64,000 nucleotides of DNA, from NCBI GenBank assembly GCA_001768235.1, contig MENK01000024.1, positions 20,468 through 84,467 on the forward strand, written 5' to 3'. This DNA comes from Bacteroidetes bacterium GWB2_32_14 (GTDB taxonomy: Bacteria; Bacteroidota; Bacteroidia; Bacteroidales; UBA12077). Position numbers and translations under genes: made by a program. Below the pieces are notes generated by a model. The model did no database searches. It saw nothing but the letters and a program-made list of their open reading frames with translations, and was not told the DNA's origin. Shown one piece after another: positions 18,953 through 26,854 of this stretch (position 1 is the stretch's first letter; every line of letters begins with the position of its first letter).

Positions 18953-19133
18953 AATTTATCAAAGATACAAATATTTTAATAAAAATGTATCTGCTTATAG
19001 CGATTTCAACAATTATTGCCAACGGTTCGTACTTACGTTTTGAGCGATCACCCGTTACCGAAAAAAGACAACTGAAATTATAAAAAAACTACCAGCCCTT
19101 GCATGGAATAAGAACCGTTATTGTGTGCCGTAT
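18953..19133. repeat. Imperfect palindrome between antitoxin and trpF-like gene
   Basis: This intergenic segment starts with a perfect AACGGTTC (19021-19028) and ends with its inverse GAACCGTT (19112-19119), with about 80 bp between them. The outer flanks are TATTGCCAAC on the left and ATTGTGTGCC on the right. Such AAC...GTT-ended imperfect palindromes resemble integron attC sites, but the strict RYYYAAC and GTTRRRY cores are not met. 19008-19023 is also the right arm of the repeat enclosing the toxin-antitoxin pair. Confidence 0.5.
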
Positions 19134-19784
19134 TTAATTCCATACATTTTTAAAAAACCGTTCCAGCTTTTCTGGGTCAAGTTTATTATTTGTTCTGACT
19201 CCACTGCACAAATCAAGTCCGAAAGGTTGTACTTGGTCTATAGCCTGTCTTACATTTTCCGGGGTAAGTCCGCCTGCAAGAAATACGGGAACTTTTGATT
19301 GTTCCACTATTTTTCTGCTTAATTTCCAATTATGAACCCGGCCTGTTCCGCCTAGTTCTTTTATTTTTAAATTTGGGTTTCCACTGTCCAGAAGCAATGC
19401 GTCAACAAGATGTGAAATTTTCACTGCTTCATCTACTGTTTTTTCATCAATTACATGTATAACCTGAACTATTTTTATAGCAGGGAGTTCATTCTTAATA
19501 AGTACATAAGAGCTTTCATTAATCTTATCAACAATTTGAATTGTACTTGTAAGTGTTCTTTTATGGTGCTGAATAATTTCATTTGCAGAAGTTTCACTTG
19601 TCAACATAAATGTAGAAACTGATGGAGGAACTATTCTGGCAATCTTCATTATCAGTTCATCCCCGATAACTCCTGGTCCGCTTGGCATATTCCCAACAAG
19701 TCCTAATGCAGAAGCTCCATAATTAATTGCAAGATTTGCTTCTTCTACTGAACTAATACAACAAATTTTTACTCTTGGTATCAT
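19134..19784 (-). CDS. TrpF-family (phosphoribosylanthranilate isomerase-like) protein, orphan
   Basis: A 216-residue (beta/alpha)8-barrel of the TrpF family, which normally isomerises N-(5-phosphoribosyl)anthranilate in tryptophan synthesis. Family landmarks are present: the N-terminal strand VKICCIS (standard KICGIT, so the catalytic-type Cys8 remains but the next Gly is Cys), DALLLDSG with the general-acid Asp, VFLAGGLTPENVRQAI and GLDLCSGVRTNNK for phosphate binding. No other trp gene is near. It sits alone between palindromic repeats in accessory DNA, so it may be moved cargo or have a different substrate. Confidence 0.75.
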   Translation of the reverse strand: MIPRVKICCISSVEEANLAINYGASALGLVGNMPSGPGVIGDELIMKIARIVPPSVSTFMLTSETSANEIIQHHKRTLTSTIQIVDKINESSYVLIKNELPAIKIVQVIHVIDEKTVDEAVKISHLVDALLLDSGNPNLKIKELGGTGRVHNWKLSRKIVEQSKVPVFLAGGLTPENVRQAIDQVQPFGLDLCSGVRTNNKLDPEKLERFFKNVWN

Positions 19785-19818
19785 TTTATTTATAAACTTT
19801 AAAAGTCAAAAAAAATAT

Positions 19819-19832
19819 GGCATACAACGGCA
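19819..19832. repeat. Boundary motif upstream of the trpF-like gene
   Basis: GGCATACAACGGCA. Its reverse complement matches 11 of 14 bases of 26290-26303 on the far side of the Dnd locus, and partly matches 19116-19129 at the other end of the trpF-like gene. It may mark a cassette edge. A small hairpin (CAGTTT...AAACTG) follows it. Confidence 0.35.
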
Positions 19833-19886
19833 GTTTGTCTAAAAACTGTTTTTATTTTAATTTATGATATAATTGAATGCAAAGAG

Positions 19887-20158
19887 CTACGAGGTATTTA
19901 CGGAATAGTTCTTTACCCAGAATATTAAATATTCTGTGGATGTTATGTAAATATCAACCCCCATTTCAGAATCAGCTCTATCTTTTCCCTTTTTAGTCAG
20001 AACATAAGAAAATACCCATTGGCGTTGTTCCACGATAGCCTGCTGGTTTCTGTATATATCTTTGTATTTATCAAAGTTTTCCTTATTTTTTCAACATATT
20101 CGGCGTATTGGCACCGTTGAATGATTCTTCCGTTCTTTGTAGATTTTGTGCAGAGATA
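19887..20158 (-). pseudogene. Decayed transposase C-terminal fragment (IS1182-like, DDE type)
   Basis: This gap between genes still reads as protein in two minus-strand frames joined by a frameshift near 20086-20095. The first part reads CTKSTKNGRIIQRCQYAEY, then VEKIRK. After the shift it reads NFDKYKDIYRNQQAIVEQ, then QWVFSYVLTKKGKDRADSEM, and runs to a TAG at 19887-19889. The Cys-rich start, the Y..RQ.IVE-type segment and the .WGF.Y.LTKKG-type segment match the conserved C-terminus of IS1182-like transposases. The HPFGTIKR segment appears deleted. The catalytic core is absent, so it cannot be active. Confidence 0.55.
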
Positions 20159-20160
20159 TT

Positions 20161-21156
20161 TTAAGGGGCATTATTTTTCCTTTTTTTGGTTTTAGCTTCT
20201 AATACTTTCAAACTTTCCAAATAATTTTTTTCTGCTTCGCTCAATGTTTTTTGCTGATACTTCTTATATTCTGTGGTAGCTTTTTCAATGGCAATTTCAT
20301 GACTGATAGAGCCTACTCCCTGCAACAGTTTTTCACCACTCATTGTTAGGATTTTATCTAAATGTTCAGCCCAATCTTTCATTGTCATAGTCTGCTCTCT
20401 TTCGGCTTGACGTTCAGCAAAATCCAAATACCCTGATATTATTTGTCCAAGCGAGCGAAGTTCCTTTTCGTCCAAATAATTTTTTGCTACAACAACATCT
20501 TTCAGGTATGGACGATTTCCTGGGAAAGTCATCAAGCCCATAAATTCTTTTTCGGCATCGGCACGGGTGTAAATTACTTCGGCTGCTGTTTGTCCGTGTA
20601 CTGCATAATGAATTTTGTTTTGTACCTTTTTAAAAAATGTAATGGAAACTTCTGCTTTGGGGTCGTAATCAATACTGGTTGCGTAAATATCAAGTACCTG
20701 ACGATAAAATACTTTTTCGGACGCACGAATATCTCGAATACGCTGCAATAATTCTTTCCAATAGCCACCACCACCCAAATTTTTGAGGCGTTCATCGTCC
20801 ATGGTAAAACCTTTACGGATATATTCGCTAAGTCGTTTGGTTGCCCAAATACGAAATTGGGTACCACGTTGCGATTTTACCCTATACCCAACAGAAATAA
20901 TAACATTCAGGTTGTAAAATTTTACTGGTTTATCGGAATTTGCAATGTGCAAAAATTGCACATTGCTTTTTTCGTCCAATTCGCCTTCCGAAAATATATT
21001 GGCAATATGCTTAACTATTACAGTCCTGTCTCTTTCAAACAATGTAGCCATTTGGTCTTGTGTTAGCCACACTGTTTCATCTTCAAAACGAACATCAACA
21101 GATATTTTTTCGTCTTCGGTTTTGAATAAAATAAAATCTGAATGTTTTTTAACCAT
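20161..21156 (-). CDS. RhuM-family protein associated with the Dnd locus
   Basis: A 331-residue protein of the RhuM (virulence_RhuM) family. I set the start at the ATG at 21154-21156, which gives MVKKHSDFILFKTEDEKISV and lies 1 bp after the stop of the DndE-ATPase gene; an in-frame ATG at 21267 would lie well inside that gene. Family motifs: ETVWLTQDQMATLFERDRTV (HTH-like), YNLNVIISVGYRVKSQRGTQF, then FRIWATKRLSEYIRKGF. The C-terminal half is helical and Lys-rich. RhuM proteins are frequent passengers of restriction and defence islands; their activity is unknown. Here it forms the tail of the Dnd operon. Confidence 0.88.
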   Translation of the reverse strand: MVKKHSDFILFKTEDEKISVDVRFEDETVWLTQDQMATLFERDRTVIVKHIANIFSEGELDEKSNVQFLHIANSDKPVKFYNLNVIISVGYRVKSQRGTQFRIWATKRLSEYIRKGFTMDDERLKNLGGGGYWKELLQRIRDIRASEKVFYRQVLDIYATSIDYDPKAEVSITFFKKVQNKIHYAVHGQTAAEVIYTRADAEKEFMGLMTFPGNRPYLKDVVVAKNYLDEKELRSLGQIISGYLDFAERQAEREQTMTMKDWAEHLDKILTMSGEKLLQGVGSISHEIAIEKATTEYKKYQQKTLSEAEKNYLESLKVLEAKTKKRKNNAP

Positions 21157-21157
21157 A

Positions 21158-22738
21158 TTATTTTTTTCTTTCCCAATGTTGTTTAACCTTAAATAATTTA
21201 GCAACTTCAAATTCTTTAATGTTTGAAATTGCTTGACCTTTTTTGATGTTTTCCATGCTTCGGGCAATTGTTTTACTTGTATTACCTGATAAGCCTAAGA
21301 ACTTTTCCATTACCTTAATATTCCGGTCCTTAATGTCAAGTAAAAAAGCTATTTCACACATGGTTGAAAAATCAAAATCGGGTTGATTATATTCTTCAAT
21401 CCCTTGTGAAAGTAGCACCACTGAAACACCCTTTGAGCGAATTTCACGTAACATTTTTTCAAGAATACTTTGATATTTTTTTTCTTTAAAAATTACGTGA
21501 GCTTCATCAATTAATATCACATATCGCATTGCTTTTATGTTATCTTCAACAGGACTATTGTCCATGTTCATAAAAGTATTGTAGATGTAATTGATAATTA
21601 AAAACAAAGAGGTAAAACGAACAGAGTTTGATAAGTCACCCGATAATGACAAATAGAGGTTTTTGGCAAAGAAATTTGATTGATTTTTCGGGTCGTCAAT
21701 AAATATTTTATAACGACTTAATTCATCCATAATTTCAGTCAAAGTATCTTTTTTGTCTCCAACAATACTTTGCAAATGTTCATTTATTTGGCTGATTGAT
21801 GGATAAGTACCGCCTTTTTGTTCAATAAATGCTTCTAAAGCCGCTTCACGAAGTTTACCCTTTTGTTTAATTCCAAGATTTGAATATTTACATACAATAT
21901 CAACAAATTTATCAATCCCCATATTTTTATTAACCTCATTCACATTATCAATAAATGTTAGCGGATTTACAGGGAATGGATTTTGTGGAACATCAATAAA
22001 GTCCGTTTTAGTATCTGTAAAAAAGTTTTCTAATTCTTTTACATCATCTTGTTTTAAACCTTTAAAATCGAGGTAAATATAATTTACATGTCCATTTGAT
22101 TGCTCAAAAATTTGAGTTAGAAATTCTAATGCAAATTGAGTTTTTCCAGTTCCAGAATTACCTGCAACTGCTATATGGCAATTATTGTAAATACCTGTAT
22201 TGTTTAAACTTAAACATATTGGTTCATCGTTATCAATGCGCTTACCAACTTCTATTTTAATAGGATTAGAATAGAAAGATTTGTCAATATGTTGCTGATT
22301 GTTTTTTACAGGGTCAAGTGAAACATTAAGGTCGGTTAATGACAATGCCCCTTTTTCAATATGTTCTGCAAGAAAATCAAAAAAAGTATAATTGTAATTG
22401 TCTTGAAAAATTCCCTCTAACAATTCCAAACCATGGTCTATATGTAATTTTATGTATTTAGGAATGTTTTCATTTGTTTTATAAATTCCGTAATGCTGAC
22501 AAATCAATGCTACATAAAAATCTCTAAATTTTGCATCAAAAAGAATATGGTCTTTATATTCTTTCCCTTTAGAATCGTAAACATTACCATCATTGGACGA
22601 ATATTTTTTTCCTGTTTGTAAAGAATAACCTAAAGCAATACGTGCAATTACATTTTCTTTGGTGCCATTTGGAAGTTTTGACGTTAATTTTCTTACAACT
22701 TCCTGATTTTTTTCCGAAGTTTTTATATTAATCTGCAT
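21158..22738 (-). CDS. DndE fused to a HerA/FtsK-like ATPase
   Basis: A 526-residue two-part protein. Residues 1-115 match DndE: INIKTSEKNQEVVRKLTSKL, then ARIALGYSLQTG, DAKFRDFYVALICQHYGIYK and KYIKLHIDHGLELLEG. Stand-alone DndE is a small tetramer that binds nicked DNA in phosphorothioation. From about residue 155 a P-loop motor domain follows, with Walker A GNSGTGKT (193-200), Walker B RYVILIDEAH (405-414), a sensor-like VVLLSQGIEEY (440-450) and FtsK/HerA-type flow (YIYLDFKGLKQDD). The gene overlaps dndD by 11 bp. The fusion would couple DndE DNA binding to ATP-driven translocation; that role is inferred. Confidence 0.85.
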   Translation of the reverse strand: MQINIKTSEKNQEVVRKLTSKLPNGTKENVIARIALGYSLQTGKKYSSNDGNVYDSKGKEYKDHILFDAKFRDFYVALICQHYGIYKTNENIPKYIKLHIDHGLELLEGIFQDNYNYTFFDFLAEHIEKGALSLTDLNVSLDPVKNNQQHIDKSFYSNPIKIEVGKRIDNDEPICLSLNNTGIYNNCHIAVAGNSGTGKTQFALEFLTQIFEQSNGHVNYIYLDFKGLKQDDVKELENFFTDTKTDFIDVPQNPFPVNPLTFIDNVNEVNKNMGIDKFVDIVCKYSNLGIKQKGKLREAALEAFIEQKGGTYPSISQINEHLQSIVGDKKDTLTEIMDELSRYKIFIDDPKNQSNFFAKNLYLSLSGDLSNSVRFTSLFLIINYIYNTFMNMDNSPVEDNIKAMRYVILIDEAHVIFKEKKYQSILEKMLREIRSKGVSVVLLSQGIEEYNQPDFDFSTMCEIAFLLDIKDRNIKVMEKFLGLSGNTSKTIARSMENIKKGQAISNIKEFEVAKLFKVKQHWERKK

Positions 22739-24845
22739 TGTACAATTCTTTATAAGTTTCTAGAAATTCATTGGGCTGACACTCTTTAAACACTGATTTT
22801 TCGTTTGAAATATTATCAATCAAGAATGTTTTACAAACTTTTGTATGAAGTTGTTTATACTCTTTTTCTGTCAATTCCTTATTTATAAGTGGGAATATAA
22901 CGACTTGTTTTGAAACATTCGGATAAAAATGTTTGATAATGTTTTCAGCATGTTGCTCATCAAATTTCTGCATTGGACTGTCAATGAAAACAGGGAATTC
23001 AATATCTGATTCATCTACCAACGCATTTAATAAGGCAGAAGCATACATTTGTCTTTCTCCCATTGAAAGAGAGCCTTTATCAATTTGCTTATTGCTTTTG
23101 TTGTATAGTGAAATATCAATATCTTCACCTGTATGGCTAATATCCACTTCTACTTTAGTGATAAAATCTTTTTTGTGCATTAAAGTATTTAATCCTTTAA
23201 GCATTTTTTCCTCTAAAGACTGTTTTTTCAATTCCTTGAACTTAGCAATGAATGTTTGAAGCTTGTTAATAATGAGCTTTGTTTTTCTTTCCTTTTCAGA
23301 GTATTCAGTTGATTCATCAATTTTTTTTCTTAAAATTTCTTGTTTTTGTTTAAGAATCTTGGTTTGATTGTTAAGTTCACCAATCTTTTGACTTATTGTT
23401 TCAATCTCGTTACCTATTGATAAAATTCGTTTATCTAAAGTTTCCTTTTTCCTTCTTAATTCTGCAATGTATTCATCTTCGGCACTTTTTTCAGCATCTC
23501 TAATTTTTCTGCTAATTGAATCCAACTGATTTTTCAAATACGAATATTCAGTATTTAATCTTGCAAAAGTTTCTTTAAAACTATGCTTGATTGTATTTAC
23601 AAGTTGATTCAACTCATTCGTTTCAGAATTTGAAAAATCATGTAATGCCTGAAAATTTTCTGGAACATCTGGCACGTCAGAAAAGAAATGTTTTTTAATC
23701 AAACGAACTATTTGATTTTCATAGAAATCTCGAACATTTGTATCAAAATACAATTTTTCATTAATTCTATGTTGTTCGATTTCTTGTTTTATCTGATTTA
23801 TTTTTGAATTTACATCTTCTTGTTTATAGGTCTGTTCAATTAAATTCCTTTCATTAGTAACCTGCTCTGAGATATTCATCAATGTTTCACCTGCCAATGC
23901 AAAAGGAATAATATCAAAATAATCCTTTAAACTTTCTTGTACATCAGATTTTTTCTGTTCAAGTTTTGATTGTTCTTCTTTTAGTAAATTTAGTTCATCG
24001 AGGGTCATTTTATCTCCCTCCTTTATTAATCTTCGTTGAATGTCTTCTGCTTCCTTCTCTTTTTGATTTTTTTCGTGCTTTAAGTCATCTATATTTTCAA
24101 CGAGTTTTTCAATTTCAATCTTGTTATTTTCAATATCTGTATGAAGTTGATTCAATTCCTCCTTTTCTTCTGGTTTTGCAGAACGACGACGATATTCATC
24201 CTGTTTTTCCTCAAGGTTTGCTTTTAAATCCTCATATTTTTGAATTCCTAAAACTTCAGAATACGCCTTACTTAACTGGCGACGCTGATTATTGGAATTA
24301 ATTTCAGCAAGTGAAACTATTTTCTCGGCGTCAAAAAAGAAGAATTTTGCAATTTCAATCGGTAAGATAAAATCACGAATAAATATTTCTTCTCCTTTCT
24401 GATTCTCCTTTGTTAAATCTTCAATAAGTTGATTTTGATAACCATCAATTAACACTTCAACCCTGTCAGATGTATTGGAAATTATATTATAGCTACGCTT
24501 TATTGTAACCTCATTGCATGTTACATCAGGGATTTTAACGCCTGAGAAAGTAACGGATACAGAAAACTCAGATTCTCCATCTTCGAATGCTTTCCTGTTT
24601 AAACTATTGGAAATATATTTTGTATAATTGCCCTTATCTCTAATTTCTTTTTCATACAATTCATCAACTTTCTCCATTTGTTTACCATAGAGGCACCAAA
24701 CGAGTGACATTAAGAAGGTGGTTTTACCAAAACCATTTTTACCACTTATTACAATAATATTTTTATCGCCATCAGGCATTAAAGAAATTTTATTAATGCC
24801 TTTATATATCCTGAAATTATTCAGTTCTATCTCTTTAATGTACAT
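22728..24845 (-). CDS. dndD: DndD, SMC-like ATPase of DNA phosphorothioation
   Basis: A 705-residue AAA/SMC-type ATPase. The N-terminus MYIKEIELNNFRIYKGINKI and Walker A GKNGFGKT (residues 35-42) form one half of the nucleotide site. Residues about 200-580 are coiled coil with a central break. The C-terminal signature LSMGERQMYASALLNALV and Walker B FPVFIDSPMQKFDEQH complete the site. DndD is thought to supply ATP-dependent DNA nicking or structural change during sulfur insertion. It overlaps dndC and the dndE fusion by 11 bp each, so the three are translationally coupled. Confidence 0.92.
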   Translation of the reverse strand: MYIKEIELNNFRIYKGINKISLMPDGDKNIIVISGKNGFGKTTFLMSLVWCLYGKQMEKVDELYEKEIRDKGNYTKYISNSLNRKAFEDGESEFSVSVTFSGVKIPDVTCNEVTIKRSYNIISNTSDRVEVLIDGYQNQLIEDLTKENQKGEEIFIRDFILPIEIAKFFFFDAEKIVSLAEINSNNQRRQLSKAYSEVLGIQKYEDLKANLEEKQDEYRRRSAKPEEKEELNQLHTDIENNKIEIEKLVENIDDLKHEKNQKEKEAEDIQRRLIKEGDKMTLDELNLLKEEQSKLEQKKSDVQESLKDYFDIIPFALAGETLMNISEQVTNERNLIEQTYKQEDVNSKINQIKQEIEQHRINEKLYFDTNVRDFYENQIVRLIKKHFFSDVPDVPENFQALHDFSNSETNELNQLVNTIKHSFKETFARLNTEYSYLKNQLDSISRKIRDAEKSAEDEYIAELRRKKETLDKRILSIGNEIETISQKIGELNNQTKILKQKQEILRKKIDESTEYSEKERKTKLIINKLQTFIAKFKELKKQSLEEKMLKGLNTLMHKKDFITKVEVDISHTGEDIDISLYNKSNKQIDKGSLSMGERQMYASALLNALVDESDIEFPVFIDSPMQKFDEQHAENIIKHFYPNVSKQVVIFPLINKELTEKEYKQLHTKVCKTFLIDNISNEKSVFKECQPNEFLETYKELYNAD

Positions 24846-26181
24846 TTTCAGACTCTTTTTTTAGGTACTTTTCAATAACTCTTTCCATGTCATCTTTTAA
24901 ACCTCTTTTGCGATTCAATAATGCTTTGTTTTTTTGCATTATTAAAAGTTCTTGAATTAAGTCAAAATCTGAAGTTTGGTCTTCGCAAACACCTTTAAGC
25001 AAAGCGATTTCCTTTTGGATTTTTTCGTCGTTTTTCTTCATATCCAGTTCTTTATTGTAAACTCTGTTATATATATCTGAAACCCTGTACTCAAAGCATA
25101 AATCACGATGCCAAATTACTTGAATTGCAACTAATTCTTGATTAGTAACAAGTTCTAAATGTGGTTTTTCAAGCTGAACTTCTCTTTGTGCAATTAGAAC
25201 TTGTTCTAACAATTTTGCTCTGTATTTTGGGGTGTAATTTCCCTGAAAATGTCCTTCGTCAGTAATGGCAGATTGACCGTTTCTTCTAGTCGGCATTCGG
25301 TTTTCAGAAATATTTCTTTCATCAACCATGCTTGCTCTTAAATCCAATAATGGTTTTAACCAAGGATAACCCTTACTAACCATTGCTGTCATTGACTTAT
25401 CTTCTTTTACAACGGTACAAGTCCAACATCCAAATCGACTTTGCCCACATGAAGAATGACTTTTGTCTGTTACCATTGTAGGACATTCATAATCATCGGC
25501 ACTTGCATCGGTGTATATTTTGAAAAGTTTTGAATTGTCGGCACCCCATGGCGAAGTCATAGCATTAATAATGTACCAAACTTCTTCAAGCATTAAATCT
25601 TTGATTGGGGAATAGACATAAGTATTATGTTGATGTGGGTGCTTAGTAAGCCTCTTACCCTTTATTTCGTGCTTTTTGATTGATTTTGCCCTTGTTGCAC
25701 TTTCCGCACTTCTTGTGCCAATTAAAATTATTGCTTCACCGTTTTCCGCAACCTGATCAGTTATAAACCTTGATGTTGGTTTAATTTTCATTTTATCAGT
25801 ACACCAGCGAAAAGCATTATTGGGAACTGGATAACCTCTACCAAGTATATTTACCCAAAATGTATCTTCTAAACGTGGAATTGTTTTTTGAACTTCTATT
25901 GGTAAGCCTTGTTCAACAGCTGCCTGTTCAATTTTCTTTAAGATTTCAAAAACATAGTCCGTAACAATTGGATTCTCGACTAAAGTGTCGTTGCAAACCA
26001 CATAAATCTTTCTATTTCTTAACTCATGAGGAATATTTTTAAGTGCAAGCCAAACGAGTTGCAGAAGAGCTGTAGAGTCTTTTCCTCCACTAAATCCAAT
26101 AATCCAGGGACGTTGAGAATCATTGTCCATTAAATATTGGTCTTCAAGTTCTGATATGATGTAATTAATTTTTTTTGACAT
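24835..26181 (-). CDS. dndC: DndC, sulfurtransferase of DNA phosphorothioation
   Basis: A 448-residue PAPS-reductase-like protein. The PP-loop SGGKDST (residues 31-37) binds ATP. Four cysteines, Cys233 (YECPT), Cys245, Cys252 and Cys255 (SCGQSRFGCWTC), are placed to hold the [4Fe-4S] cluster known in DndC. GTRSAES and the helical C-terminus also fit. The enzyme activates the DNA backbone phosphate and transfers sulfur from a cysteine desulfurase (DndA or IscS). No desulfurase gene is adjacent, so a housekeeping IscS may serve. First gene of the operon. Confidence 0.93.
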   Translation of the reverse strand: MSKKINYIISELEDQYLMDNDSQRPWIIGFSGGKDSTALLQLVWLALKNIPHELRNRKIYVVCNDTLVENPIVTDYVFEILKKIEQAAVEQGLPIEVQKTIPRLEDTFWVNILGRGYPVPNNAFRWCTDKMKIKPTSRFITDQVAENGEAIILIGTRSAESATRAKSIKKHEIKGKRLTKHPHQHNTYVYSPIKDLMLEEVWYIINAMTSPWGADNSKLFKIYTDASADDYECPTMVTDKSHSSCGQSRFGCWTCTVVKEDKSMTAMVSKGYPWLKPLLDLRASMVDERNISENRMPTRRNGQSAITDEGHFQGNYTPKYRAKLLEQVLIAQREVQLEKPHLELVTNQELVAIQVIWHRDLCFEYRVSDIYNRVYNKELDMKKNDEKIQKEIALLKGVCEDQTSDFDLIQELLIMQKNKALLNRKRGLKDDMERVIEKYLKKESENVH

Positions 26182-26198
26182 AATTAGTTTTAAAACTT

Positions 26199-26206
26199 CA
26201 AATTTA
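26199..26206 (-). promoter_or_regulatory. Putative -7 box of the dnd operon
   Basis: On the minus strand this reads TAAATTTG, a full match to TAnnTTTG, 17 bp before the dndC ATG, implying a very short leader. No convincing TTG -33 element is seen at the normal distance. Confidence 0.35.
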
Positions 26207-26854
26207 GTAAATTTCTATGAGCAGTGAAAAGAATGGCTCTTTTGATTTTGCCGAAGGGTTGGCTTTGTGTGTCTGGGCAAAATTAAATGTGCCATTGTGT
26301 GTCGTCAATTGTTTTAAAAAATATGCGGTGGGCAAAAAGTAAAAAACATCGGGCCGTCTTGAGTGTCGGCTTTCTTGTTTTGTCAATATTTCTTTTTCTG
26401 TCTGTCCTTTCACAGGTTTACTTTTCAATTTCTGTCTGTCGTTTCCGTCATCTTACACTTGGTACTAACTACTTTATAGATATACTTTTATCATTTCAAT
26501 ATATCAGCTATAAAGTTAGGATAAACATGTTTGATAATTTTTCGATTTTTAAAATTAAACAAAAAATTTAAAAATTCTTTTTCTTTTCTTCAAAACAATT
26601 TTTTTACTGACAAATAGGCATATTTCCCGGTTAAAAGTTTTTTTGTTTTTAAAGACAAAAGCAATTATGCTTTTTACCCCGGCTTGAATAAATACCCTGG
26701 GATGCTGATTTATGTTCCTGTTGGAATTCAAAAACGTGACGGGTATAATTTATATTCTGTTTAAATTTGGTATATTTATTGACTGGTTTGAAATCGGTGT
26801 ATATAAGTATGTAAATAATTAATACTAATTTGAAATTAAATAAATTATAACAAT
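26207..26854. other. Long non-coding stretch at the right edge of the accessory island
   Basis: About 650 bp with no credible gene. 26217-26310 holds a GC-richer segment with GCCGAAGGGTTGGCTTTGTG and, at 26290-26303, TGCCATTGTGTGTC, which is an inverted match (11 of 14) to 19819-19832 on the other side of the Dnd locus. An ACTTTATAG/CTATAAAGT inverted repeat lies at 26471-26479/26508-26516. A TAAATTTG box at 26762-26769 could be the trxB -7 element, giving a leader of about 85 bp. The remainder is AT-rich and featureless. Confidence 0.4.

Noticed and set aside
18407..19832. True integron attC sites
   Set aside because: The palindromes have AAC...GTT ends but do not match RYYYAAC/GTTRRRY, and no integron integrase is in the window; kept only as attC-like.
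21157..21267. Upstream ATG of the RhuM gene at 21267
   Set aside because: It would place 37 codons inside the DndE-ATPase gene with no family similarity; the ATG at 21156 fits the family start and the operon spacing.
26204..26428. 74-codon minus-strand open frame beside dndC
   Set aside because: It lies in repeat-like junction DNA, has low-quality, charged composition and no promoter or coupling; more likely non-coding.
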